NCBI RefSeq assembly: GCF_032854445.1
Contig: NW_027018394.1
Coordinates: 1-31,432, forward strand
Origin: Liolophura sinensis
Lineage: Eukaryota > Mollusca > Polyplacophora > Chitonida > Chitonidae
Length of the DNA stretch: 31,432 nt
Direction of reading: 5' to 3'
A program made the translations under genes and the position numbers. The notes beneath the pieces were generated by a model, which saw only the letters and a list, made by a program, of their open reading frames with translations, was not told the DNA's origin and ran no database searches. Below, one piece after another: positions 21,982-31,432 of this stretch (positions are counted from its first letter, which is position 1; every line of letters begins with the position of its first letter).

Positions 21982-22533
21982 TTGAACACTTACCCACATC
22001 AATAAGGTGCCAAAAGATGCGCAATTGGGCCAGGCATCTCCAGCTGTTGAAAAATTGCAAATTTCCTTGGTTTCCATGGAGTAAGAGCCGTTGCTGGGCA
22101 CGTGATCTTGACATCAATGATTATTCATTTGTGGCTACAGCAAAAGTATTGGTCGGAGAGCAACGCGGTTTGCACCATTCGATTTCTCGTCAAAAAATAC
22201 GTCGGATTAGCCTCTTACCAGCAGCATTGGAACAGTTTTTCCACTTTTGGATTTTTGCCTGGTATTTTTTCTAATTGAAATCGGCTACATTAACTATGTA
22301 CAATCGCGACTGGTCATTACTATATTCAACTTTTCATTATAAGTTATGTGCCCTTCGGTAGCCCAGACGACGTCACATCTTTGGGCCAAGCCCATTTAAC
22401 TCACCCCAGCAAATGTCTTACTTCTAAGTCGAAGACAAACTCAATATCTTTATTCTACATGTAGAAAAACCACACCATTTGTATATAAAAAAAAACACAA
22501 GGTACTTGATACAGTCCGCTGTAAAAAGTACAA
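21982..22533 (+). repeat. Monomer 41, type e (cacatc)
   Basis: cacttaccc, gtcacatc, aatatc. Pairs with unit 46. Confidence 0.93.
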
Positions 22534-23086
22534 TTGAACACTTGACCCACATCAATAAGGTGCCAAAAGATGCGCAATTGGGCCAGGCATCTCCAGCTGT
22601 TTGAAAAATTGCAAATTTCCTTGGTTTCCATGGAGTAAGAGCCGTTGCTGGGCACGTGATCTTGACATCAATGATTATTCATTTGTGGCTACAGCCAAAA
22701 GTATTGGTCGGAGAGCAACGCGGTTTGCACCATTCGATTTCTCGTCAAAAATACGTCGGATTAGCCTCTTACCAGCAGCATTGGACAGTTTTCCACTTTT
22801 GGATTTTTGCCCAGGTCTTTTTTTCTAATTGAAATCGGCTACATTAACTATGTACAATCGCGACTGGTCATTACTATATTCAACTTTTCATTATAGTTAT
22901 GTGGCCTTCGGTAGCCCAGACGACGTCAAATCTTTGGGCGCAAGCCCATTTAACTCACCCAGCAAATGTTCTTACTTCTAAGTCGAAGACAAACTCAATG
23001 TCTTTATCTACATGTAGAAAAACCACACCATTTGTATATAGAAAAAAACACAAGGTACTTGATACAGTCCGCTGTAAAAAGTACAA
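22534..23086 (+). repeat. Monomer 42, type g
   Basis: aggtctttttttctaattg, gtggcc; A-run interrupted as tatagaaaaaaac. Pairs with unit 47. Confidence 0.93.
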
Positions 23087-23638
23087 TTGAACACTGGACC
23101 CACATCAATAAGGTGCCAAAAGATGCGCAATTGGGCCAGGCATCTCCAGCTGTTGAAAAATTGCAAATTTCATTGGTTTCCATGGAGTAAGAGCCGTTGC
23201 TGGGCACGTGATCTTGACATCAATGATTATTCATTTGTGGCTACAGCCAAAAGTATTGGTCGGAGAGCAACGCGGTTTGCACCATTCGATTTCTCGTCAA
23301 AAAATACGTCGGATTAGCCTCATACCAGCAGCATTGGAACAGTTTTTCTACTTTTGGATTTTTGCCTGGTCTTTTTGCGAATTGAAATCGGCTACATTAA
23401 CTATGTACAATCGCGACTGGTCATTACTATATTCAACTTTTCATTATAAGTTATGTGCCCTTCGGTAGCCCAGACGACGTCAAATCTTTGGGCCAAGCCC
23501 ATTTAACTCACCCAGCAGTTGTCTTACTTCTAAGTCGAAGACAAACTCAATGTCTTTATCTACATGTAGAAAAACCACACCATTTTGTATATAAAAAAAA
23601 CACAAGGTACTTGATACAGTCCGCTGTAAAAAGTACAA
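23087..23638 (+). repeat. Monomer 43, type h
   Basis: atttcattgg, cctcatacc, ctact, gtctttttgcgaattga, agcagttg. Confidence 0.93.
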
Positions 23639-24191
23639 TTGAACACTGACCCACATCAATAAGGTGCCAAAAGATGCGCAATTGGGCCAGCATCTCCCAG
23701 CTGTTGAAAAATTGCAAATTTCCTTGGTTTCCATGGAGTAAGAGCCGTTGCTGGGCACGTGATCTTGACATCAATGATTATTCATTTGTGGCTACAGCCA
23801 AAAGTATTGGTCGGAGAGCAACGCGGTTTGCACCATTCGATTTCTCGTCAAAAAATACGTCGGATTAGCCTCTTACCAGCAGCATTGGAACAGTTTTTCC
23901 ACTTTTGGATTTTTGCCAGGTCTTTTTTTCTAATTGAAATCGGCCTACATTAACTATGTACAATCGCGACTGGTCATTACTATATTCAACTTTTCATTAT
24001 AAGTTATGTGGCCTTCGGTAGCCCAGACGACGTCAAATCTTTGGGCCAAGCCCATTTAACTCACCCAGCAAATGTCTTACTTCTAAGTCGAAGACAAACT
24101 CAAAGTCTTTATCTACATGTAGAAAAACCACACCATTTGTATATAAAAAAAAACACAAGGTACATGATACAGTCCGCTGTAAAAAGTACAA
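23639..24191 (+). repeat. Monomer 44, type g
   Basis: aggtctttttttctaattg, gtggcc, aaagtc, tacatgatac. Confidence 0.93.
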
Positions 24192-24746
24192 TTGAACACT
24201 GACCCACATCAATAAGGTGCCAAAAGATGCGCAATTGGGCCAGGCATCTCCAGCTGTTGAAAAATTGCAAATTTCCTTGGTTTCCATGGAGTAAGAGCCG
24301 TTGCTGGGCACGTGATCTTGACATCAATGATTATTCATTTGTTGGCTACAGCCAAAAGTATTGGTCGGAGAGCAACGCGGTTTGCACCATTCGATTTCTC
24401 GTCAAAAAATACGTCGGGATTAGCCTCTTACCAGCAGCATTGGAACAGTTTTTCCACTTTTGGATTTTTGCCTGGTATTTTTTCTAATTGAAATCGGCTA
24501 CATTAACTATGTACAATCGCGACTGGTCATTACTATATTCAACTTTTTCATTATAAGTTATGTGCCCTTCGGTAGGCCCAGACGACGTCAAATCTTTGGG
24601 CCAAGCCCATTTAACTCACCCAGCAAATGTCTTACTTCTAAGTCGAAGACAAACTCAATGTCTTTATCTACATGTAGAAAAACCACACCATTTGTATATA
24701 AAAAAAACACAAGGTACTTGATACAGTCCCGCTGTAAAAAGTACAA
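24192..24746 (+). repeat. Monomer 45, type e
   Basis: ggtattttttctaattg, agcaaatg; several one-base insertions. Confidence 0.93.
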
Positions 24747-25294
24747 TTGAACACTTACCCACATCAATAAGGTGCCAAAAGATGCGCAATTGGGCCAGGC
24801 ATCTCCAGCTGTTGAAAAATTGCAAATTTCCTTGGTTTCCATGGAGTAAGAGCCGTTGCTGGGCACGTGATCTTGACATCAATGATTATTCATTTGTGGC
24901 TACAGCCAAAAGTATTGGTCGGAGAGCAACGCGGTTTGCACCATTCGATTTCTCGTCAAAAAATACGTCGGATTAGCCTCTTACCAGCAGCATTGGAACA
25001 GTTTTTCCACTTTTGGATTTTTGCCTGGTATTTTTTCTAATTGAAATCGGCTACATTAACTATGTACAATCGCGACTGGTCATTACTATATTCAACTTTT
25101 CATTATAAGTTATGTGCCCTTCGGTAGCCCAGACGACGTCACATCTTTGGGCCAAGCCATTTAACTCACCAGCAAATGTCTTACTTCTAAGTCGAAGACA
25201 AACTCAATGTCTTTATCTACATGTAGAAAAACCACACCATTTGTATATAAAAAAAACACAAGGTACTTGATACAGTCCGCTGTAAAAAGTACAA
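24747..25294 (+). repeat. Monomer 46, type e (cacatc)
   Basis: cacttaccc, gtcacatc; one-base losses in aagccattt and caccagc. Confidence 0.93.
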
Positions 25295-25847
25295 TTGAAC
25301 ACTGACCCACATCAATAAGGTGCCAAAAGATGCGCAATTGGGCCAGGCATCTCCAGCTGTTGAAAAATTGCAAATTTCCTTGGTTTCCATGGAGTAAGAG
25401 CCGTTGCTGGGCACGTGATCTTGACATCAATGATTATTCATTTGTGGCTACAGCCAAAAGTATTGGTCGGAGAGCAACGCGGTTTGCACCATTCGATTTC
25501 TCGTCAAAAAATACGTCGGATTAGCCTCTTACCAGCAGCATTGGAACAGTTTTTCACTTTTGGATTTTTGCCAGGTCTTTTTTTCTAATTGAAATCGGCT
25601 ACATTAACTATGTACAATCGCGACTGGTCATTACTATATTCAACTTTTCATTATAAGTTATGTGGCCTTCGGTAGCCCAGACGACGTCAAATCTTTGGGC
25701 CAAGCCCATTTAACTCACCCAGCAAATGTCTTACTTCTAAGTCGAAGACAAACTCAATGTCTTTATCTACATGTAGAAAAAACCACACCATTTGTATATA
25801 AAAAAAAACACAAGGTACTTGATACAGTCCGCTGTAAAAAAGTACAA
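25295..25847 (+). repeat. Monomer 47, type g
   Basis: aggtctttttttctaattg, gtggcc, agcaaatg. Confidence 0.93.
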
Positions 25848-26401
25848 TTGAACACTGACCCACATCAATAAGGTGCCAAAAGATGCGCAATTGGGCCAGG
25901 CATCTCCAGCTGTTGAAAAATTGCAAATTTCCTTGGTTTCCATGGAGTAAGAGCCGTTGCTGGGCACGTGATCTTGACATCAATGATTATTCATTTGTGG
26001 CTACAGCCAAAAGTAATTGGTCGGACAGCAACGCGGTTTGCACCATTCGATTTCTCGTCAAAAATATACGTCGGATTAGCCTCTTACCAGCAGCATTGGA
26101 ACAGTTTTTCCACTTTTGGATTTTTGCCAGGTCTTTTTTTTCTAATTGAAATCGGCTACATTAACTATGTACAATCGCGACTGGTCATTACTATATTCAA
26201 CTTTTCATTATAAGTTATGTGGCCTTCGGTAGCCCAGACGACGTCAAATCTTTGGGCCAAGCCCATTTAACTCACCCAGCAAATGTCTTACTTCTAAGTC
26301 GAAGACAAACTCAATGTCTTTATCTACATGTAGAAAAACCACACCATTTGTATATAAAAAAAACACAAGGTACTTGATACAGTCCGCTGTAAAAAGTACA
26401 A
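25848..26401 (+). repeat. Monomer 48, type g
   Basis: Second g in a row; gtggcc; private tcggacagc. Confidence 0.93.
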
Positions 26402-26954
26402 TTGAACACTGACCCACATCAATAAGGTGCCAAAAGATGCGCAATTGGGCCAGGCATCTCCAGCTGTTGAAAAATTGCAAATTTCCTTGGTTTCCATGGA
26501 GTAAGAGCCGTTGCTGGGCACGTGATCTTGACATCAATGATTATTCATTTGTGGCTACAGCCAAAAGTATTGGTCGGGAGAGCAACGCGGTTTGCACCAT
26601 TCGATTTCTCGTCAAAAAATACGTCGGATTAGCCTCTTACCAGCAGCATTGGAACAGTTTTTTCTACTTTTGGATTTTTTGCCTGGTCTTTTGCTAACTG
26701 ATTTCGGCTACATTAACTATGTACAATCGCGACTGGGTCATTACTATATTCAACTTTTCATTATAAGTTATGTGCCCTTCGGTAGCCCAGACGACGTCAA
26801 ATCTTTGGGCCAAGCCCATTTAACTCACCCAGCAAATGTCTTACTTCTAAGTCGAAGACAAACTCAAAGTCTTTATCTACATGTAGAAAAACCACACCAT
26901 TTGTATATAAAAAAAACACAAGGTACTTGATACAGTTCCGCTGTAAAAGGACAA
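26402..26954 (+). repeat. Monomer 49, junction type f
   Basis: ctact, gctaactgatttcgg, aaagtc, aggaca. Shares its S4 only with unit 19, but has gagccgtt and gacatc. Confidence 0.92.
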
Positions 26955-27505
26955 TTGAACACTGACCCACATCAATAAGGTGCCAAAAGATGCGCAATTG
27001 GGCCAGGCATCTCCAGCTGTTGAAAAATTGCAAATTTCCTTGGTTTCCATGGAGTAAGAGCCGTTGCCTGGGCACGTGATCTTGACATCAATGATTATTC
27101 ATTTGTGGCTACAGCCAAAAGTATTGGTCGGAGAGCAACGCGGTTTGCACCATTCGATTTCTCGTCAAAAAATACGTCGGATTAGCCTCTTACCAGCAGC
27201 ATTGGAACAGTTTTTCCACTTTTGGATTTTTGCCTGGTATTTTTTCTAATTGAAATCGGCTACATTAACTATGTACAATCGCGACTGGTCATGACTATAT
27301 TCAACTTTTCATTATAAGTTATGTGCCCTTCGGTAGCCCAGACGACGTCAAATCTTTGGGCCAAGCCCATTTAACTCACCCAGCAAATGTCTTACTTCTA
27401 AGTCGAAGACAAACTCAATGTCTTTATCTACATGTAGAAAAACCACACCATTTGTATATAAAAAAAACACAAGGTACTTGATACAGTCCGCTGTAAAAAG
27501 TACAA
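26955..27505 (+). repeat. Monomer 50, type e
   Basis: ggtattttttctaattg, agcaaatg, acaaactc; private catgactat. Confidence 0.93.
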
Positions 27506-28056
27506 TTGAACACTGACCCACATCAATAAGGTGCCAAAAGATGCGCAATTGGGCCAGGCATCTCCAGCTGTTGAAAAATTGCAATTTCCTTGGTTTCCAT
27601 GGAGTAAGAGCCGTTGCTGGGCACGTGATCTTGACATCAATGATTATTCATTTGTGGCTACAGCCAAAGTATTGGTCGGAGAGCAACGCGGTTTGGCACC
27701 ATTCGATTTCTCGTCAAAAAATACGTCGGATTAGCCTCTTACCAGCAGCATTGGAACAGTTTTGTCCACTTTTGGATTTTTGCCTGGTATTTTTTCTAAT
27801 TGAAATCGCTACATTAACTATGTACAATCGCGACTGGTCATTACTATATTCAACTTTTCATTATAAGTTATGTGCCCTTCGGTAGCCCAGACGACGTCAA
27901 ATCTTTGGGCCAAGCCCATTTAACTCACCCAGCAAATGTCTTACTTCTAAGTCGAAGACAATCTCAATGTCTTTATCTACATGTAAAAAAAAACCACACC
28001 ATTTGTATATAAAAAAAACACAAGGTACTTAATACAGTCCGCTGTAAAAAGTACAA
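27506..28056 (+). repeat. Monomer 51, type a
   Basis: acaatctc, ttaatac, nine-A run after catgt as in unit 7. Confidence 0.93.
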
Positions 28057-28609
28057 TTGAACACTGACCCACATCAATAAGGTGCCAAAGATGCGCAATT
28101 GGGCCAGGCATCTCCAGCTGTTGAAAAATTGCAAATTTCCTTGGTTTCCATGGAGTAAGAGCAGTTGCTGGGCACGTGATCTTGACATCAATGATTATTC
28201 ATTTGTGGCTACAGCCAAAAGTATTGGTCGGAGAGCAACGCGGTTTGCACCATTCGATTTCTCGTCAAAAAATACGTCGGATTAGCCTCTTACCAGCAGC
28301 ATTGGAACAGTTTTTTCCACTTTTGGATTTTTGCCTGGTCTTTTTGCGAATTAAATCGGCTACATTTAACTATGTACAATCGCGACTGGTCATTACTATA
28401 TTCAACTTTTCATTATAAGTTATGTGCCCTTCGGTAGCCCAGGACGACGTCAAATCTTTGGGCCAAGCCCATTTTAAACTCACCCAGCAGTTGTCTTACT
28501 TCTAAGTCGAAGACAAACTCAATGTCTTTATCTACATGTAGAAAAACCACACCATTTGTATATAAAAAAAACACAAGGTACTTGATACAGTCCGCTGTAA
28601 AAAGTACAA
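28057..28609 (+). repeat. Monomer 52, type b
   Basis: gccaaagatg as in unit 8, gagcagtt, agcagttg; lacks unit 8's 20-bp deletion. Confidence 0.93.
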
Positions 28610-29156
28610 TTGAACACTGACCCACATCAATAAGGTGCCAAAAGATGCGCAATTGGGCCAGGCATCTCCAGCTGTTGAAAAATTGCAAATTTCCTTGGTT
28701 TCCATGGAGTAAGAGCCGTTGCTGGGCACGTGATCTTGATATCAATGATTATTCATTTGTGGCTACAGCCAAAAGTATTGGTCGGAGAGCAACGCGGTTT
28801 GCACCATTCGATTTCTCGTCAAAAAATACGTCGGATTAGCCTCTTACCAGCAGCATTGGAACAGTTTTTTCACTTTTGGATTTTGCCCGTATTTTTTCTA
28901 ATTGAAATCGGCTACATTAACTATGTACAATCGCGACTGGTCATTACTATATTCAACTTTTCATTATAAGTTATGTGCCCTTCGGTAGCCCAGACGACGT
29001 CAAATCTTTGGGCCAAGCCCATTTAACTCACCCAGCAGTTGTCTTACTTCTAAGTCGAAGACAAACTCAATGTCTTTATCTACATGTAGAAAAACACACC
29101 ATTTGTATATAAAAAAAACACAAGGTACTTGATACAGTCCGCTGTAAAAAGTACAA
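28610..29156 (+). repeat. Monomer 53, type c
   Basis: gatatc, ttttttcac, gcccgtatt, gtgccc. Counterpart of unit 1. Confidence 0.93.
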
Positions 29157-29691
29157 TTGAACACTGACCCACATCAATAAGGTGCCAAAAGATGCGCAAT
29201 TGGGCCAGGCATCTCCAGCTGTTGAAAAATTGCAAATTTCCTTGGTTTCCATGGAGTAAGAGCCGTTGCTGGGCACGTGATCTTGACATCAATGATTATT
29301 CATTTGTGGCTACAGCCAAAAGTATTGGTCGGAGAGCAAAAATTTCTCGTCAAAAAATACGTCGGATTAGCCTCTTACCAGCAGCATTGGAACAGTTTTT
29401 CCACTTTTGGATTTTTTGCCTGGTATTTTTTCTAATTGAAATCGGCTACATTAACTATGTACAATCGCGACTGGTCATTACTATATTCAACTTTTTATTA
29501 TAAGTTATGTGCCCTTCGGTAGCCCAGACGACGTCAATCTTTGGGCCAAGCCCATTTAACTCACCCAGCAAATGTCTTACTTCTAAGTCGAAGACAATCT
29601 CAATGGTCTTTATCTACATGTAGAAAAACCACACCATTTGTATATAAAAAAAACACAAGGTACTTAATACAGTCCGCTGTAAAAAGTACAA
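29157..29691 (+). repeat. Monomer 54, type a, with complex indel
   Basis: Same 18-to-2-bp replacement at 29340-29341 as in unit 2, ctttttattat, ttaatac. Confidence 0.93.
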
Positions 29692-30243
29692 TTGTAACAC
29701 TGACCCACATCAATAAGGTGCCAAAAGATGCGCAATTGGGCCAGGCATCTCCAGCTGTTGAAAAATTGCAAATTCCTTGGTTTCCATGGAGTAAGAGCAG
29801 TTGCTGGGCACGTGATCTTGACATCAATGATTATTCATTTGTGGCTACAGCCAAAAGTATTGGTCGGAGAGCAACGCGGTTTGCACCATTCGATTTCTCG
29901 TCAAAAAATACGTCGGATTAGCCTCTTACCAGCAGCATTGGAACAGTTTTTTCCACTTTTGGATTTTTTGCCTGGTCTTTTTGCGAATTAAAATCGGCTA
30001 CATTAACTATGTACAATCGCGAGTGGTCATTACTATATTCAACTTTTCATTATAAGTTATGTGCCCTTCGGTAGCCCAGACGACGTCAAATCTTTGGGCC
30101 AAGCCCATTTAACTCACCCAGCAGTTGTCTTACTTCTAAGTCGAAGACAAACTCAATGTCTTTATCTACATGTAGAAAAACCACACCATTTGTATATAAA
30201 AAAAACACAAGGTACTTGATACAGTCCGCTGTAAAAAGTACAA
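29692..30243 (+). repeat. Monomer 55, type b
   Basis: gagcagtt, gcgaattaaa, cgcgagtgg. Counterpart of unit 3. Confidence 0.93.
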
Positions 30244-30792
30244 TTGAACACTGACCCACATCAATAAGGTGCCAAAAGATGCGCAATTGGGCCAGGCATC
30301 TCCAGCTGTTGAAAAATTGCAAATTTCCTTGGTTTCCATGGAGTAAGAGCCGTTGCTGGGGCACGTGATCTTGATATCAATGATTATTCATTTGTGGCTA
30401 CAGCCAAAAGTATTGGTCGGAAGAGCAACGGTTTGCACCATTCGATTTCTCGTCAAAAATACGTCGGATTAGCCTCTTACCAGCAGCATTGGAACAGTTT
30501 TTTCACTTTTGGATTTTTTGCCTGGTATTTTTTCTAATTGAAATCGGCTACATTAACTATGTACATCGCGACTGGTCATTACTATATTCAACTTTTCATT
30601 ATAAGTATGTGGCCTTCGGTAGCCCAGACGACGTCAAATCTTTGGCCAAGCCCATTTAACTCACCCAGCAGTTGTCTTACTTCTAAGTCGAAGACAAACT
30701 CAATGTTTTTTATCTACATGTAGAAAAACCACACCATTTGTATATAAAAAAAAACACAAGGTACTTGATACAGTCCGCTGTAAAAAGTACAA
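30244..30792 (+). repeat. Monomer 56, type c
   Basis: gatatc, gtggcc, aatgtttttt. Counterpart of unit 4. Confidence 0.93.
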
Positions 30793-31345
30793 TTGAACAC
30801 TGACCCACATCAATAAGGTGCCAAAAGATGCGCAATTGGGCCAGGCATCTCCAGCTGTTGAAAAATTGCAAATTTCCTTGGTTTCCATGGAGTAAGAGCC
30901 GTTGCTGGGCACGTGATCTTGACATCAATGATTATTCATTTGTGGCTACAGCCAAAAGTATTGGTCGGAGAGCAACGCGGTTTGCACCATTCGATTTCTC
31001 GTCCAAAAAATACGTCGGATTAGCCTCTTACCAGCAGCATTGGAACAGTTTTTCCACTTTTGGATTTTTTCCAGGTCTTTTTGCTAATTGAAGTCGGCTA
31101 CATTAACTATGTACAATCGCGACTGGTCATTACTATATTCAACTTTTCACTATAAGTTATGTGCCCTTCGGTAGCCCAAGACGACGTCAAATCTTTGGGC
31201 CAAGCCCATTTAACTCACCCAGCAGTTGTCTTACTTCTAAGTCGAAGACAATCTCAATGGTCTTTATCTACATGTAGAAAAACCACACCATTTGTATATA
31301 AAAAAAACACAAGGTACTTGATACAGTCCGCTGTAAAAAGTACAA
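30793..31345 (+). repeat. Monomer 57, type d
   Basis: aggtctttttgctaattg, gaagtcgg, ttcactat, acaatctc. Counterpart of unit 5. Confidence 0.93.
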
Positions 31346-31432
31346 TTGAACACTGACCCACATCAATAAGGTGCCAAAAGATGCGCAATTGGGCCAGGCA
31401 TCTCCAGCTGTTGAAAAATTGCAAATTTCCTT
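31346..31432 (+). repeat. Monomer 58, partial
   Basis: The first 87 bp of a unit; cut by the window edge. Confidence 0.95.

Larger units (their letters stand above)
20323..23086 (+). repeat. Five-unit HOR, copy 1 (units 38-42)
   Basis: Order h-g-e-e-g. Private marks: atttcAttgg and cctcAtacc (unit 38), aaagtc and tacAtgatac (39), cactTaccc (start of 41), cacatc (41), gtggcc (42). All recur in units 43-47 in order. Confidence 0.88.
23087..25847 (+). repeat. Five-unit HOR, copy 2 (units 43-47)
   Basis: Repeats units 38-42 at an offset of 2761-2764 bp with the same private substitutions; most remaining differences are single-base indels. Confidence 0.88.
10419..26401 (+). repeat. Domain 2: e/g/h/i/j unit family
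   Basis: Units 20-48 are mostly S7 agcaaatg, S8 acaaActc and S11 ttGata, with g units (aggtctttttttctaattg) at 23, 26, 32, 34, 37, 39, 42, 44, 47 and 48. No unit of type a, b, c or d occurs here. The domain is organised by larger duplications rather than by one simple HOR. Confidence 0.88.
27506..31345 (+). repeat. Return of the a-b-c-d family (units 51-57)
   Basis: Order a-b-c, then a-b-c-d. Units 53-57 match units 1-5 one to one, and units 51-52 share rare marks with units 7-8 (nine-A run after catgt, and gccaaagatg with one A fewer). Confidence 0.9.
1..31432 (+). repeat. Tandem satellite array, ~550-bp monomer, 57 full copies plus a partial
   Basis: The same ~550-bp unit follows itself head to tail across the whole window. 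ATGCGCAATT recurs at 36, 586, 1120, 1671, 2226, 2774 and so on to 31381: 58 occurrences, mean spacing about 550 bp. Spacing is exactly 549-551 in units 10-37, and 527-555 elsewhere because of indels. All copies have the same orientation and none is inverted. Copies differ at a limited set of positions, and those variants combine into types that recur in order, which shows higher-order repeat structure. No single-copy DNA or array edge is visible. Uniform long arrays of this kind are known from eukaryotic centromeric, pericentromeric and subtelomeric heterochromatin; which applies here cannot be told. The family is not one I recognise. Confidence 0.98.
20255..31432. other. Indel-rich segment (right)
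   Basis: From the lost C in aaaaacacacc near 20258 onward, most units carry several one-base indels, for example cacgtGgatc, gcaaCcgcgg, ttcgGgtag and gtccCgctg. Periods range from 535 to 555. Confidence 0.65.
28610..31432 (+). repeat. Repeat of the window start (matches 1 to ~2826)
   Basis: Unit starts 28610, 29157, 29692, 30244, 30793 and 31346 pair with 1, 552, 1085, 1636, 2191 and 2740 (offsets 28602-28609). Shared private marks include gcccg for gcctg (1/53), the 18-to-2-bp replacement and ttttAttat for tttCattat (2/54), cgcgaGtgg (3/55), gtggcc with aatgTtttt (4/56), and a d unit with acaaTctc (5/57). Single-base indels are not shared. Confidence 0.88.

Noticed and set aside
21798-22274. 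158-codon plus-strand frame, the longest in the window
   Set aside because: It exists only because one-base indels in the indel-rich segment join frames that are separate in clean units.
1-31432. 5S rRNA, spliced-leader or histone gene tandem unit
   Set aside because: The unit size would fit 5S or spliced-leader arrays, but no 5S core and no spliced-leader exon that I know is present on either strand; no histone reading frame.
1-31432. CENP-B box
   Set aside because: The required CGGG/CCCG half is absent from the consensus; gcccgg in unit 1 and a few cggg strings from stray G insertions lack the TTCG half at the right spacing.
1-31432. CRISPR array
   Set aside because: The repeat is 550 bp with no unique spacers and no cas genes.
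1-31432. Tandem transposable element or LTR array
   Set aside because: No terminal inverted repeats, target-site duplications, LTR ends or transposase/reverse transcriptase similarity in any frame; units abut directly.

Overview
The window is one uninterrupted satellite DNA array. A unit of about 550 bp is repeated head to tail, in one orientation, from the first base to the last: 57 complete copies and the start of a 58th. The mean spacing of the motif ATGCGCAATT is 31,345/57, or about 550 bp. I see no unique sequence, gene, RNA gene, transposon end or array edge. The many short reading frames are phase echoes of the same non-coding unit on both strands. A long homogeneous array with multi-unit higher-order repeats (HORs) indicates eukaryotic heterochromatin (centromeric, pericentromeric, subtelomeric or sex-chromosome). 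I do not recognise the family or species. A hand count over 540 bp of one unit gives 41% GC. About 18 CpGs per unit (observed/expected roughly 0.8) argue against a heavily CpG-methylated host and fit an invertebrate such as an insect, but this is weak evidence.

Layout, from diagnostic variants. Domain 1 (units 1-18, 1-9868) is built on a four-unit HOR of about 2.2 kb with order a-b-c-d. Unit 19 (9869-10418) is a rare junction type, f. Domain 2 (units 20-48, 10419-26401) is a different family (types e, g, h, i, j). It contains a nine-unit segment copied once with about two units lost (11519-16470 versus 16471-19772) and a five-unit segment copied almost exactly (20323-23086 versus 23087-25847). 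Another f unit (26402-26954) and an e unit lead back into a-b-c-d (units 51-57, 27506-31345).

Two features raise an assembly question. First, units 53-57 repeat units 1-5 in order with the same private variants, at a constant offset of about 28.6 kb, so the end of the window re-reads its beginning. Second, single-base indels are frequent in 1-4183 and 20255-31432 but almost absent in 4184-20254, as in incompletely polished long-read sequence. Either the true structure is a 52-unit super-repeat (or a circle), or an assembler walked round a repeat loop.

Each unit carries dyad symmetries: a 30-bp imperfect hairpin with a TCCG loop, a perfect 12-bp palindrome (TCTACATGTAGA), several 6-8 bp palindromes and a TATATA plus poly-A tract. 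Gene cooperation does not apply here; the biology is that of satellite amplification, unequal exchange and possibly chromatin or centromere function.

Unit types: a = ggtattttttctaattg with agcaaatg, acaatctc and ttaatac; b = gagcagtt with gtctttttgcgaattaaa; c = gatatc with ttttttcac and agcagttg; d = aggtctttttgctaattg with gaagtcgg and ttcactat; e = like a but acaaactc and ttgatac; f = gctaactgatttcgg; g = aggtctttttttctaattg, mostly with gtggcc; h = ctact with gtctttttgcgaattga; i = gcatcccc with aaaattatt; j = ctact with tattttgtctaattg.
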